A model generated the notes under the pieces. The model had not been told where the DNA came from, did no database searches, and saw only the letters and a list, made by a program, of their open reading frames with translations. A program made the translations under genes and the position numbers. A stretch of DNA of 64,000 bases from Datnioides undecimradiatus (lineage: Eukaryota; Chordata; Actinopteri; Lobotiformes; Datnioididae). The DNA lies in NCBI GenBank assembly GCA_008933995.1, contig WARS01000036.1, positions 20,197,285 through 20,261,284 on the forward strand, written 5' to 3'. Within the stretch, counting starts at the first letter, position 1. The number at the start of each line of letters is the position of its first letter. This document shows, piece by piece, positions 1-12,000 of this stretch.

Positions 1-843
1 TTGTGGAAGACGGAAAGCAAAGATCCAGTTCCACACGGGGGTGATTCACCCTCAGCGATAACCCGTGCATCAGTAACATCCACACTGCTCACCGAAACCT
101 GAGCTAAGGCTGAAAACCCAGGTTGCAACATTTGATGGGATCTGCAGTAAAATGAGTTATGGCGATACGAGCGCTACAGCATCCTGTTTAGGAAGCCACC
201 GGCTGTGTCTTTCCTCGCTCTCTAAGCGTCTCCCATGAATACAGCATAAATATTTTGGCAGGTGGTGTTTGGAGGATATTAGAGCACAAGCACTGAGCGC
301 TCAGGGATATCGATTTTGCTCTAGCAGCCAAGAACCGTGGCTCTGCTGGCATCAATGCGTCACGGAGGGGAGGTCGAATGAGGAGGGATGACCTTGAGCC
401 AGGAAGCAGTCTTGGCAAATAAAGCTCCAGGAAGGAAATGTGGGGAAACAAAACACTGACGATGTCAGAGTGCAGAGACTCGGGGGTGACACTGCGAGGT
501 CCACAGGGGGACGATCAGGGAAACGATGCAGATGAAGAATCCGGAGCGTCTCGTGTTTGAAGCCATCTCTTCTAGTACTCCTTTGGGGAGGACACTGAAA
601 TATCTGGGATTTCAGGATTGTGGAAACACACATGAATGAGTTTTTGTTGCTAAAACAAAGCAGTTGGAAACAATTGGAGAGTCTTAAGTTAAGGTGGGCC
701 TTCATGTTGGAGCTCTCTGGTCCCGCGTCAAAGCTTTTAGACAAATCCTTGATGGCGACGCTCCTGTGGACTGAACGCACCTCCGATAAAATGGAATTGA
801 ATAACGCACGCCAAATCACAGCAGAGGTTATGTCAGGGCACTT

Positions 844-846
<3 letters not shown>
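1..846. other. non-coding, nothing recognised
   Basis: No reading frame here resembles a known protein. The longest (352-873, minus strand) owes its length partly to the CA microsatellite at its 5' end, which translates as alternating Cys and Val. No repeat family or RNA gene is recognised. Composition is mixed, with scattered CpG. Confidence 0.6.

Positions 847-874
<28 letters not shown>
847..874. repeat. (CA)14 microsatellite
   Basis: Uninterrupted CA dinucleotide run of 14 units. Such tracts are typical of teleost genomes and usually length-polymorphic. Confidence 0.97.
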
Positions 875-875
<1 letters not shown>

Positions 876-2219
876 CCCCAGACTATTTGGTGGGTGAGTG
901 GATCTGAGTGTGGGCGTGAACACCTCCTAAATCTCAGAAAAGGAAACGAGAGCTCACGTTGAACGAGGATAAAAGAAGCAGCCGCGCAAACGACGGCAGC
1001 ACATGTTTGGGCGCCTTGAAGAAGAAGAAGGTAAGCGAGGACACGTCTCTCCGGGAACGTATTGACGGTGCGGCTGCTCACACGAGAAGCGACAGAAACA
1101 GAGGTGGAGTTTGGTTTCCTCACCTGACGTGGGTGCGAATACATGATTTGTTTTGGAAGTTAGGAAATCTTTGGGACGCGACCCTGTCGGTTCGGATTCT
1201 CAGCCACTGGAGCGACGTGGAGGACGGGGAAGGGGGACCTGCAGCTCTGATGCGGTATACTGGCATCTTGCTAAAATGCTAAAGGCTAACATTAGCTTTG
1301 GTCGAGCGTTGGAGTTGCACCAAAACGAGGACTGTGGATGTTGCGCTCGCAGTGAGCACCTCAGGGGGCAGCAGCCAGCAGCTCTTTCATTTCCCAACCA
1401 GCCTCACAGGTGATGCGTCTTCACAGAAGCTCCTTTTCTTTAATAATTGCTGTTTGACCCTGGTGCATTTGAGCTAATCCTGCGTGTTTCTGAGAGGTTG
1501 TTGGTGCTGCAGTCTGTTTGCTTGAGCTCAAACCTGACCTGCTCTCTTATGAAAATGCATCCGAGACCAATTAAAAACCGCGGGGACACCGATCGAGCAG
1601 GAGAATCGCTGCAGTATGTTGTTAAAAAGACGGAGAGCGGCATGCCGAGGAGTGCCGCGCTGCCTCTGAGCCGCTAGGCCTGAATCCACCAAACCTTGAA
1701 CTTGTTTATTCATCTGATGCATTCATCCGTGTGGAAATGAGGTGTGAAAGCACAGTGGAAACTCCTCCGCGCCAACCCTCAGCCGGTTATCAGCACAGTG
1801 CTGCATGGTGCAACTCTGTGAGGTAACCTCTTAGGTCATGTTTCAGGATTTAGACCGCTCCCTGCCTCAGCGAGAGCCATTACCGCTGCCAGCACCTCGC
1901 TTGCTCTGCTCTCTATCGCTTCTCTTTGTCCTTTCACACACACACTCACACTCCTCCACCCGCCTCTTTGTGCCTCTGTCTTTCTCCCTTTCATTCCACA
2001 GAGATGATTTATTTTGTTTCTCCCCTCTCCTCCTCCAGTCTTCAGCCGCCCTCGGGGTCAGCACCGAGCTCCATCACTCTGTCTGGATTCTTAATCCCCA
2101 CACTGGAGACGCCCGTGCCAATACAGGAGAGTAACAGATTAAAAAGCACAGCCCGAGCCCCGAGTATCAACCCTTCTCCCTCTCTCTCCGTCTCTACCTC
2201 CCCCTCTGTTCTCGCAACA
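875..2219. other. non-coding; pyrimidine-rich stretch near its end
   Basis: No recognisable gene. A consensus-like splice donor (AAG|GTAAGC, intron side starting at 1031) follows a short open frame, but I see no matching acceptor or protein similarity. From about 1905 to 2215 the plus strand is strongly pyrimidine-biased (many CTC, TCC and TCT runs), a low-complexity region that creates spurious Ser/Pro/Leu-rich open frames. Confidence 0.55.
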
Positions 2220-2760
2220 GATAAGTGGAAAAATAAACTTGGGGAAGCTAAGCCGGAGTTGAGAGGCGAGTCATCGAACCAGGGATGACAGAGAAGCTTC
2301 CAGCACGGTGGTTAATGAAGGTGATGCAGCAAAGCAAGGCCCTCCGCAGAGGCTCCCTGAGTTATAACGCTGGAGCCTTGGGAGGTGACACGACTGCGGA
2401 TGGGAAGGTTTCCACTTGGCTGCAATTGTCTGAGGAAGATACATGGTTGACCCCAGACCAAAATATAAGTAGCAGAACATAAAAATAATGAAACCCGGGG
2501 CTCCGTTTTCACATAAGCAAAAATAATGGCTCCCTCACCTATAGGAGGTCGCTGTCAGCGCTGGCTCCAAAGCGAATGGAGGGAGGATGGGGTATTATGG
2601 GTAACGGAGACTGAAAATCCAAGGGATCTTATTATAGAGGAGCTAAAAATAAGAGCAGTGACAGAACGAGTCACAATTAGAAGATGGGGAGGTTTGAGCC
2701 TGGAGGTCGGATTCCCAAAGACCTCCTGCGCATCGCGCCCGACCACTGATCCGAGACCAG
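2220..2760. other. regulatory-element-like non-coding block
   Basis: About 540 bases free of simple repeats, rich in AT motifs spaced among GC-moderate sequence, with several TF-type words including a perfect MEF2 consensus (2643-2652). The texture resembles conserved non-coding elements of vertebrate gene deserts. No open frame is convincing. Conservation cannot be tested here, so the call rests on composition only. Confidence 0.3.
2643..2652 (+). promoter_or_regulatory. MEF2 consensus site
   Basis: CTAAAAATAA matches the MEF2 consensus YTAWWWWTAR at every position. MEF2 factors act in muscle, heart and neurons. A single site is weak evidence of function, but it lies inside a repeat-free block. 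Confidence 0.35.
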
Positions 2761-2783
2761 TCCTGCAATGAGCTCACGCTGCC

Positions 2784-2791
2784 ATTTGCAT
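2784..2791 (-). promoter_or_regulatory. POU octamer (ATTTGCAT)
   Basis: Exact octamer, ATGCAAAT on the minus strand, the binding word of POU factors such as Oct1, Oct4 and Brn2. One of at least ten exact octamers in the window. Confidence 0.3.
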
Positions 2792-2901
2792 GACTTCACA
2801 ACCCAACCGGTGACCTTAAACCAGAATGCTTAACAAAAGCGGTCGCAGCCCTTTCATGCTGATAGGAGGCTCCTGCCCTTGTTGTGTGAGAGATGGGCAG
2901 A

Positions 2902-2941
2902 GGGAGGGAGGGAGGGGGGGGAGGAGGGTGAGGGGTGGGGG
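2902..2941 (+). other. G-quadruplex-prone G-run tract
   Basis: Seven runs of three or more G (2902-2904, 2906-2908, 2910-2912, 2914-2921, 2926-2928, 2932-2935, 2937-2941). The first four are separated by single A residues, which exactly satisfies the G3N1-7 quadruplex rule. Short loops favour stable parallel quadruplexes. Confidence 0.8.
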
Positions 2942-4309
2942 TGCTACAAGAGAGATAATGGCTGTGTCAGTTTCACACTGCTCACAAAAGGTGAGCCGGG
3001 AGGAAGCTGCGGGGGAAGCGCGTGCACGGGGCGTCTGTGCACACGCCTCGGTGCACGTCAGAGCTGAGCCGCCGCCAACTTACAGTTTCTGTGCATTCGT
3101 TTGCTGACCTTGACACATCGTTTCCTGTTATGAAGAATAAAACACGAGCAGGTCGACGGCCGCTGCGGTTCAACATCTTTAATAAAGACGAACGGACCGG
3201 TATTCCTGCAAAACACCGACCCCATATCCCCAAAAACAGACTGCTGAAGCCTCCACACGCTCTCACCGTCGACACATCACAGAGGGACGACTGGTCAGGA
3301 GCACTGGTCGCTAACTTGTCCTCCGGCTGCCCAGTTAGCACCAGTTTTCAGTGTATTAAGAGCGAGAACGTCTGCACAGGGGGAGGTCAGCTGAAAGGGA
3401 GCTTATTGTTCTAGCTGCTGACGCTTTTCCTGAATCTAAATCAATGAACACAACCCTGCACACGGAAAAACGGTGCTGACGTTTTGACCTGATCCAGCTA
3501 ACGTGCGCTTAGGTACACATACTTAGTGTGTTTTTCAGGAGCCTTAAGGTTTTATAGAAGAGGATGAAAAGATCTGAATTGCTGGTGCTCAGCTGAGATC
3601 TCACTGCTTCTGTTCGTCTTGTGTTTGCATTTCGAATCGATCGTATTTTGGCTTTACGTGAAGTCGTAAAGTCGTCTTCGACAGGTCGGCTCTTCGGCCC
3701 CACTTCCACTTTGAGAGAGAAAGCAGGGAAGTTTGTGTGTGTGCTCATTGTCGTCTCCTCCACACCTCTGCGGCTCTTTGAGAGGACAGTAGGGCGCAGG
3801 GTGGGTGAGGAGGGCTCGCCCTCCCTCCTCCTCCCTCTCGGTGTCACTCCCACTGTTCCCTCTCGGTGCCTGAAGAAAAGTCTCAGGGCCCTGACGACAG
3901 GACATCCCTCATCCGTGGCTTCACGACACGCTGCTGGCTCATTGTGACTCGCTGGACTCTGACAGCACAGCCTGGGCTCACAATGTGTTTATTGGACGCG
4001 GCTGCATGTGGCCCTTCAATCCCCACCTCAGCCCTGAGTCTCCCGGGCCCCTGAGCTCCGTCTGTGTGGCGGGAGGCGGGGGCCCCCGGCTGCCGGACGG
4101 TGAGGTCATCCTTACGGGGGACGATGGAGTGGCTAAAAGACATTGTCTGCTTGGACACTGAGCGAAAAAGAGAAAAAAGGAGTGTGTCTGCAGGAGCAAA
4201 GAGGATTAGGACGAGAGGTGTGTGAGGAGAGGGAGAGGGAGAGGGGTGAGGGAGGATAAAGAGTGGAACCTCATTCAGGGTCCAGGGGAGGTGCAGCAAA
4301 ACATGTTGC
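2942..4309. other. non-coding, nothing recognised
   Basis: Mixed-composition sequence with several short open frames on both strands (longest about 138 codons, 3883-4299 minus) that show no recognisable protein features. Positions 4205-4258 are purine-rich (GAGAGG and GGAGAG units), a simple low-complexity tract. Confidence 0.6.
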
Positions 4310-4470
4310 TCTATTCTCCCGCGACTGATCTGAACTCACCCTCTGAATGGATGCTGTCTAATTACAAGATGAGGCCCTGTAATAGACATAATCATAATAA
4401 TTAATGCGATTGTTAGTGTTATTTAATTATCAAAATCTCACATTGTTCTAAATTCCTATTACAGTTTTAT
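4310..4470. other. AT-rich, homeodomain-motif-rich block
   Basis: Dense TAAT, ATTA and TAATTA cores, including the stretch around 4380-4430 with ATAATTAAT and ATTTAATTAT words, flanked by GC-richer sequence. Homeodomain proteins bind TAAT cores, so a regulatory role is plausible, but AT-rich sequence produces such words by chance. Confidence 0.25.
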
Positions 4471-5129
4471 GGGCACGCAGGAGAAGAGTGTCTGTGAGGT
4501 GAAAGCCGACGAGTCAGGTGAAGGCAGACGATCCGAGACGCAGGGATTTAATGTATAAATGTCTAAATAAAGGGCAGCGCGCGGCTCTTCTTCTCATTTC
4601 GAAGCTTCGGGAGCATTTTATACCAGAAAACACAAACAGTTTGCACCAGAAATACCGGGAACACACGCCGACGCAGGTACCAGACTGCAACACGGGGCGG
4701 ATGAAGGTCCGAACCCGTGTCCGTGCTTCAGTTCTGACCGCTAAAGTAAAATAAAGTGTTGGTTTAATCTCAGGCCTGAAGTCACCTCTGACTTTTCCTT
4801 TTCCTTCCTTCCTTTTCTATTTCAAACCATCAATGAAATGTTGAATATGTCTTTAGCGTCCACGCGATTAGATTAGCCGTAGCCTCTACAAATGTAATGT
4901 CACAGACAAACAAAAGGAGAGGTGTGAGATGTGGAAAAATGAAAACACGCCCCCGTGCTGCTTGATAATGATGTCAAAACCAAACCTTAGACGTGTCAGA
5001 GAGAGAGAGAAGCTCTGCGAGTCCTTACATCTCTGGGCGTTTGCCACCTCCTCTGAGAGCGAGGGATCTGCCGCCCGTGAGCCTCTCTCTCAGGAACGCC
5101 AACTTGCTACCCGCTGTCCTGTTAGAGCG
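4471..5129. other. non-coding, nothing recognised
   Basis: No recognisable gene or repeat family. Minor CTTT/CCTT low complexity at about 4794-4818 and a short GA run near 5000. Confidence 0.6.
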
Positions 5130-5420
5130 GTGATTGATTGAGCGGGTCTGGCAGTCCTGAGCCCCCCTGCTCGGTTCATTTGTTATACATTTATAGTTCA
5201 TAATCCATCTGCTCTCACCTCTCCTCGCGCTCCACGTGATTTTTCATCCTCCTTTTGTATCAGGGGGGTCATTTTTCTATACGGCCGTGATAGATTGTTT
5301 AGTGTCGGCTGTCTGTAATTGGCCCAGATAGTGGGAAGACACACATGTGTTTATCATTAGGGCCCGAGTCTGTGTGGAGATCTCTTCATCATCACTCACA
5401 ATGGAGGTCCGAACTTCCAT
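5130..5420. other. regulatory-element-like non-coding block
   Basis: Repeat-free, with TGATTGATTG (PBX/HOX-like), TAATTGGCCC, GATAG and TTTATCATTA words in close succession, in the style of conserved non-coding sequence. It lies about 150 bases upstream of a CTCF-type site. No coding potential is seen. Confidence 0.3.
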
Positions 5421-5577
5421 AACTGAACCGAGGTGATTCATGGAGCCACTCCTGAACCTGTCTGTGGGTGAAATGACGCTTCGTAATAGGAGAGTTTACA
5501 CACCATGGTAAATAAGGGCTGTTTAGGTCACTCTGTTAGCTTCTGCTGCAAAGAGCTGGTCACCTTCCTGCGTGTGA

Positions 5578-5591
5578 CCAGCAGGTGGCAG
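5578..5591 (+). promoter_or_regulatory. CTCF-type insulator site
   Basis: CCAGCAGGTGGCAG matches the core CTCF consensus CCASYAGRKGGCRS at all 14 positions and continues with TAG as in many strong sites. CTCF anchors chromatin loops and domain borders. Orientation is forward on the plus strand. Binding itself is inferred. Confidence 0.55.
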
Positions 5592-5594
5592 TAG

Positions 5595-7266
5595 AGGACC
5601 ATGCATGAACGTGCCGCGGCTGAGTCATTCAGAGTTTACCATCTGTTGCTCTGCAAGAGTTCCCAGGAGATGCCAGACACGGGAGGTAGACCTAATGCTT
5701 GTTACCCGGGCTCATCCCAGTTTTTATTTTTTTATTTTTTATTTCTTTAATCTCTTATTATTTATCACCGCCCTGTGTTTTTCTGGCCACTGTTTAAATT
5801 ACAGTTTGAATCGCAGCGCCCGGAGGCAGGCCGGGGCTTTCAGATGCCTCTCCAACCTTTGGGTCAAGAGAAAAGTGGGATAAAATAAAAACCTTCATCA
5901 CACGTAATTTATTTTAATGATAGCTTAGCGTGATTTTGAAATGAAAAACCCAAATCGACAGCTTATGAGCTGCACTCGGAGCCAGCGCGACACCATCCCG
6001 CCTGCCAAGGAGCAGCGTATTTGGGCAGCGGTTGCAGCAAAAGCGGCGTCTCACCTGAAACATTCAAGAAAAAAAATAAAATCCCATGATCTCACAGAAC
6101 AGTAGCACAAACTGCAGGGCGAGCTTAAGCAACGCCGTTGATGTTTTTCAAATAAAGCGGCCGCAAGAATTTTCTGACCTCAATTTGTGCTCGCCTGCCA
6201 AAAACAGTTGTAAAGATCTGGGATTAGTGTTGACCCACTTCCTGAAGAGGGATTTTTCAGATTTGTCAGCAGAGCTGCTTCACCTACTCTGCTTAACCCC
6301 TGAGTGATAAAAACTCAAGTTCACATCAAAAAATAACTGATTTCTTTAATTCACCGCCTCTTTTTTTTTTGTTGCAAGGCTGCACGAACGAGTCAACAAA
6401 TTAAATCTGGTTGGTTTTTGCTGACAAAAATACAAATTTCACTGCACTTTGCAGAAAAAAATAAAAGCGGGACACAACCTGGGAAATGTTTTCTGTGAAG
6501 AAAGATAATAAAAAAACATTATACTCAGATGTTTGCATCTGTGCGTTATTTATATTGCTGCACATAACTGAACACTGTGTAGGTGTGTACCTGAGCTTGA
6601 ACAACATGAAACCATGATATCTTGGCTGTTGTATCACCCCAGGGCACAACATATGTTCCTCTGGTTTATTATAATATGTTGTGTGCATCATGATGCCTCC
6701 GGCCAGTCTGCAGGCGGCGGGGGAGAGATGTCCTGATGATGATCTGACAGAGGTGCTCCAAAAATAACAGTGTAATGGCGAGAGCTCGTTTCAGCGTCGA
6801 GCCCATCCCCAACCTCCTCAGTGGGTGTTGTAATCGGTATGGATGACTGACCTCTAGATGTGTATGCGAGGAGGAGAGAGTGAAGACGAAGTGAGGGAGG
6901 TGTGTAATGAGAACGGAGGTCTGATCTCTCTCGCCGCGCCGCTGAGTGCACACTTTGGTGCTGCCGAGGCCCCCGGTGGCTCGCTTCCCCTTCTTTGTCC
7001 TCATTGCTCCAGAGGACAGCGGTGCTCCGGGAGGTGCCGAGGATCCTTTTGGCTGTGTACACGGCCAGCCACGTTGGAATAAATCTGTCCTGTAGCTGTA
7101 AGCATTATCTCCTGAGCCCTGTGCTGGCATACCGAGCCGCGGCTCAGGCGGAGACGATGCCACGCAGGCGGGAGAGGAGAGGCAGAGAGGTGGAGGACAG
7201 GGTCTAGGAACCGAGTTACAGCTGAGGAGCAGCTCAAAGTATCATGCTGTTGTGCTTCTGAAAGCA
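5595..7266. other. non-coding; T-rich tract
   Basis: No recognised gene. Positions 5720-5765 are T-rich (long runs of T broken by A). Open frames at 6669-7163 (minus, 164 codons) and neighbours overlap each other in several frames and show no domain. 6300-6660 is AT-rich and featureless. Confidence 0.55.
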
Positions 7267-7385
7267 AATGAGAAGACTGATACCAATCATGTCTGTGGGT
7301 CTTGTGTAGCCTAGCTTAGCATACAGACTGTAGGATGGGGGGTAAACAGCTAGCCTGGCCCTGTCCGGACGTAGAAAGGTCAACA
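7267..7385 (+). repeat. partial copy of teleost palindromic interspersed repeat
   Basis: Contains the recognisable end of a common teleost repeat: 'TAGCCTAGCTTAGCATACAG', an 'AAACAGCTAGCCTGG' segment and 'CCTGTCC'. The preceding 'GAGAAGACTGATACCA' also matches the outer part of that repeat as I remember it. Only one half is evident, whereas the copy at 36814-37065 has both inverted ends. Confidence 0.7.
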
Positions 7386-8350
7386 TTAACATGCTTTTGT
7401 CTGCTTAGACTCTGCATTAAGATTCATGTAAGAAACACGCTAGAAGGATTTATTTGATAGTGATTCTCACAGTAAAGTCACCACATGTGACGCTCTGGTG
7501 AGACCAAAATCACTTCTTCCACCTGTATCAACCGTACAGCTGGACATACTGCACGTTAGTTCTGGGCAGATGATAAAAAAAGCAAAAATATATTATATAT
7601 ATTTAACATTTTTGTTCATTAACAGGTAAATAAAACCGACATAACTGGCGAATAGGACGAATATCAAACGGCGGTTGGATGATTTGCATTAAATTGCTCA
7701 TATTCGTGATGTCATAACAGGTGGTCAGGAGGAGATTATAACCTCTAAAGGACAGTTCGATATAAAGGTCTCCTCCTGTCTTACGGCCGCTTTGACGCAC
7801 GTCCAGCATATCAGGACATTTCACAACCTACTATAACCACCGCTCTTAAATGGCGTTTACAGGTATCTATGGCAACAACAGTTGTGCCACATCCAACACT
7901 GGCAGTTATTCACACTCTGCCTTTCAGCAGTCTTCAGAGAACACGCCCGTCTTTGCTTTCAGATGGAAAGAGCAGCAGCGACGGTGCTCGAGACGGAACA
8001 GCGGGAGCGTTTCTTCTTCCCGTCCATTGAAGGCACTCGGTCGGCGGAGAAACTGCTAACTCTGCCTCCGCCGTGGACGTCTACAGAGGCGCCCGTGCTC
8101 TTTGATTCTAACAATAAAACCTGTAATTTACGGTCGATGCTATGGAAAGCTTTTGCTTTGAATCCAGCAGCTCTGTTGCGCCGGAAAAATGTACATTGTC
8201 AAAAATGTGGAAATCTGGAATTGCGAGGCACCGTGCGAGGTCGCTTTCCTTCATGTTTAGCTCTTAGCAGCTCAAACATGCTAACGTGGATGACAAGACT
8301 AGATATCATGGCTGAAACGCTTCCCTGGATGCATGTGGTTTAAAAACCTT
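7386..8350. other. non-coding, possibly old repeat sequence
   Basis: AT-rich at 7570-7620 (TATATATT words). An exact octamer followed by TA (ATTTGCATTA) begins at 7682. A 153-codon open frame at 7882-8343 has no recognisable motif. The text around 8070-8110 (GACGTCTACAGAGGCGCCC) looks like part of an old dispersed repeat, but I could not assign it. Confidence 0.45.
7682..7689 (-). promoter_or_regulatory. POU octamer (ATTTGCAT)
   Basis: Exact octamer followed by TA, giving ATTTGCATTA, a word able to bind POU homeodomain proteins. Function is not shown. Confidence 0.3.
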
Positions 8351-8815
8351 ATTGCTGCAGGCGCAGTAGGCTGAAACATTGCTAAAGCTAAAGCCAACCC
8401 TAATGTTCCTTGTTGTGAGAGCAAAATGGATTTTTCCCTCCAGCTCTATTGAACAGAAAAGTGCTGCTGCCTGGGCCCCGTCACTTCGCCGTGGCGGACA
8501 CCGTCCAGGCGCACCCTCGAAGCTAGTTTATTTGTTCTGCGCTCATAAATAGACCGGCTTCATCTTCACCCGCGACAGGGTGTTATTCCCCATGTTATTT
8601 CATTACGCCGCATTTTTGCCCTCTTAGTAATACTTAATAGGTTTAGCAGATTGACAAGTGGTGGAGCCAAAAAAAGCGCGAGGGAAAAAGACAGATAGAG
8701 AGGGAGCCAAAGGTGGAGGGGGAAACTGACAGAGACAGATGTGTGGAGGGTGAAAGAGAGAGGCTGGAGTTGGAGGAATGAAAGAGTGATTGGTTAAATG
8801 AAAGGGACTGAGCAG
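8351..8815. other. non-coding; AT-rich block then purine-rich tract
   Basis: 8530-8660 is a repeat-free AT-balanced block (ATAAATAG, TTATTTCATTACG, AGTAATACTTAATAGG) of regulatory-element-like texture. 8665-8815 is purine-biased (GAGGGA and GAAAGAGAG units). The minus-strand frame there (Ser/Leu-rich) is a product of that bias. Confidence 0.4.
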
Positions 8816-10144
8816 CGGCCCACTCCAAGCTCTGCGGTTGCGGGTGTCTGTCCAGGCTTAGCAGCCCGCGGATGAGAATGGGCCACAGCCGCTAAGATGT
8901 GCTGCTAGCTTTGGCCGGCTCCCTCTGCCTCTTTTGGCTCGGCGCTCCCCTTCTCCTCTATAAAAAGGAGAGCGCTGGCTAACGTCAGTGTGGCCACACT
9001 CCTTATAGCCCAGAACAACCCCTGGCTCTTGGGACTGCTTACTCATCCCCATTTGGCACCATGCATCTCGCAAAAAGCCTCCAACCCCTCCACCTCTCAC
9101 AAACCCAACAAGCTCCTGTGGAAAAAGCGACAGCCGCAACACTTTCTCATGGTTAGAAGTCTCCCCTCGAACACACTGGAGCTGTATCCAGATCTGTCCG
9201 TCATGTTCTTTTTCCTCCTCGGTTCACGATCGCAGGAGAGCTGCAGCCGCAGGGTGATTATGACAGTGTGGAAATTATGGTCATGAGAGATAAAACTGAA
9301 TTAGAACAGTAATTAAGACAGAAGGGGCTTTTTCCAAGGACATGCACAGACATACAATACAGGCTGTTGTGAACTGAGACTCATGCAGGAGGCTGTATAT
9401 AACTTGAGCCCGTGTGACTGGTGCTCCTATACAGACCACGTGTCTGCAGAAATCTGGGCTGGCATCTAATGTGTGATGTGTGTTCTCAATCACTTCTTCT
9501 ACTAATTATTGTTTATCATTCAGGAAATTAAGCAACACTCTTGCTGAGTGTTGTTAAAATGACAGAAAAGACGAAAACTCATTACAATTATTTTTCTGCT
9601 CTGCACTGCACATTGTAGCGGGTCTGTGAATTCCCCTTGGCGCACAGCACAGATGCAACACTCTGCACACAATGTCACAACACAGAAACTGAATTTTCAG
9701 TCATTCAGTACAACAAATCTGACGGGGCTGTGGTGTCCAGCAGTCATCCGAGGGCCAGCACGCTCCTGCATTTACAGGGGAAAGTATAATTGGCTAACAA
9801 GCACCAGCTGAGCCAATCATCTCACCTGGCGCCGCTCACGCGAGCCGTCTCCACACCTCAGTCTCCTGCAGCTGAACGCCAACCATGAACGTAACAGTAT
9901 TGTTGTTTTTTTTTTGAGAGATATAATGTGATAATTGAAATGCAAAATAAAATTCAGACTGACTGTCGAACAACCAGCTGCCTAATGGACACTTTTGATC
10001 ATTAACCCATGTTTGTTTGATTCAGTTTACTCTACGTCGGCTCTGTGCTGCTGGAATACTCATCATACCTGTGCTGGATGGGACTGTGCACATCTGTGCC
10101 TGCACGCGATGCACTTTTTCTAGATGTTCTGCTCATGTTTGCAG

Positions 10145-10157
10145 ATTTGCATGCAAA
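10145..10157. promoter_or_regulatory. palindromic octamer ATTTGCATGCAAA
   Basis: The octamer ATTTGCAT overlaps its own mirrored sequence, giving the perfect 12-base palindrome TTTGCATGCAAA (10146-10157). Such a layout resembles POU dimer-binding elements. Function is inferred from the motif only. Confidence 0.35.
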
Positions 10158-11482
10158 AGACTTGTTGCATTTGTGAAACGAGCACTGCCGACAGAGCAGA
10201 GACAATGACGTCTGAACTACACACACGCCGTGCACAGAGTTTAATACTGGGTGCTTGTATTCCGTCTTCTTCTAGGTTTGCTTTGGGTAGTTTGGTTTGG
10301 TTCAAGTTCAAAACTCTGGATGTTTGCATAAAACCCTACTTCGGCCATTTGTTATGATTAAAACTAAAGGAAATCGCTTTAATCTTTTGAAATCACAGGC
10401 TAGTGAGCTCAAATCTGCATTCATGCGCTTTCAAAGCACTAAAGAAGCAAGTCTAGGTCCAATAAACCCAGATCCCGTACCCTCCCCTCCTCACTAGCTC
10501 CAGATTGCCTTTGGTGAATTACCTGTAGGCAGAGGGAGGGACCACTTTGCCGGTAAAACAATGGACACTGGCAGCCAGTGAAGAGGTGGGCGTGGATGCA
10601 CGGAGCGGCACAAAGCCTCCGGTTCCGTTGTAGCCATGTGTGACACCATGTGAACAAGAATCAAAATCCCTTCTGTCATTCATCAACTTCCCAGCGGTCT
10701 CCTGTTGCCATGACTCCTCCGCCACCAACAGTAGGACTTTCTCTTTTGTTCTTCACGACTAGCATCTCGCTCTGGCCCAAACCTCCACAGCATGCTGTGA
10801 TTCGCCATTACTCATTCAGTTAGTGCACCAGAAGAGAACCAGCACAGACAAGGGCCTGCGTTTGGTCTTTAATTCAACCAGCTTGTATCATCATCGCAGG
10901 TGGAGAGCCGCTCACAAGCGATGACGATCTGGTGGGCTCAGAGTCGTTTATGCAGCAATTGTGGAACTTTATGCCGCAGCTCAAGGCTTTGCCGACTCCC
11001 TGTTGGCTAAATGTTAGCCATCGTGCTGTGAGGCACAGCCACTCATGAGTGAATGACAGCCTCTTGACAGCTTCATTAAGACCGCAGATGGCGGGGGAAC
11101 TGAAGAGAAGCTAGAACAAATGTAACGCTTGCAGAATGTGAGCGGGGCCGCAGGACCTTTTCACAGCTTGTGCGGCTGGCTCGCGTCCAAGCAGCCTGTC
11201 TGGGCAACCCGTCCCCTCTATCTGAAATCTGGCTGCAGCCGAGATCACGGAGCCCCCGCAGGTGAGATCCGATGTCACGTTGGTAACTTCTCTGCTGTTT
11301 GTGGGTGAGGTCCAACTGCTCCCCCCTCCTGGACTAGGGATGGTTGTGAAGCATGGACATGTGTGGTCGTATCCCATCAACCCTATGCAATGAAATAATC
11401 AGTCTTGTACTTGCCGCAGGACGATATTTTGACAAATTAATGGGAACATGGATCTAACCACAAGTCTTTATTAAGCTTACAT

Positions 11483-11496
11483 GCTCCATCTGGTGG
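11483..11496 (-). promoter_or_regulatory. possible CTCF-like site, one mismatch
   Basis: GCTCCATCTGGTGG fits the reverse CTCF consensus SYGCCMYCTRSTGG at 13 of 14 positions. If real, its orientation is opposite to the 5578 site, so the two would be convergent. Confidence 0.3.
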
Positions 11497-11539
11497 TTTT
11501 TATGACGCTTTCAAAGGAATACTTCTTTCATTCAGTCAT

Positions 11540-12000
11540 TAACTATTGATTCCCATCTTAGTCAGAGCTCCATTGAGGCTTTTATGAAAACTAGCCACAG
11601 AAAAGGAGTCAAACCCATAAATATGGATAATGAGGTCACCGTGGGAACCGGCGGGGCAGGCAGGTCTTTCGGCAACAAAATGACTTGTGCCGGATTGAAT
11701 AGTTGGAGAAATCCAATTGTCATTGCATACGTTATTAGCTGTAAAATGATGTCTGTGTTAAATTTAATGATTTATGAAGGGGTTACAGTGCAGCAGCGAG
11801 CCAGCTGACGTTCAGATGAGAGACAGACTTTCTCTTTTGGTTTTCTAATATTCCTCTAAGTCACACTGTAAATACAATACGGGAAACAACGGCCTCTGAT
11901 GTCCCATTTTCTGTCTGGCCGAAACAGCCAACACAAGCTACGAGGACGTAACGGACTGTTTGCTAACTGACAAATCCCCGAGCGGCTGTAAACAGGCACA
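11540..12000. other. regulatory-element-like non-coding block
   Basis: Repeat-free, AT-balanced sequence with words such as CATAAATATGGATAATG, CCAATTGTCATTG, ACGTTATTAGC and TTAAATTTAATGATTTATG, the texture expected of a conserved non-coding element. A 74-codon open frame at 11584-11808 has no protein signature. Confidence 0.35.

Larger units (their letters stand above)
8816..11539. other. non-coding, nothing assigned except short motifs
   Basis: Several open frames of 60-98 codons are present on both strands, none recognisable. A poly-T run lies at 9906-9916. A palindromic octamer (10145) and a weak CTCF-like word (11483) are listed separately. No repeat family was identified. Confidence 0.55.

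Noticed and set aside
352..873. 173-codon minus-strand open frame
   Set aside because: Its start is a Cys-Val repeat from the CA microsatellite; the remainder has no recognisable protein features.
1031..1036. Splice donor GTAAGC after an open frame
   Set aside because: No convincing acceptor upstream and no recognisable peptide.
7882..8343. 153-codon plus-strand open frame with a C..C pair
   Set aside because: The pair (CQKC) is isolated, and no finger or other domain surrounds it.
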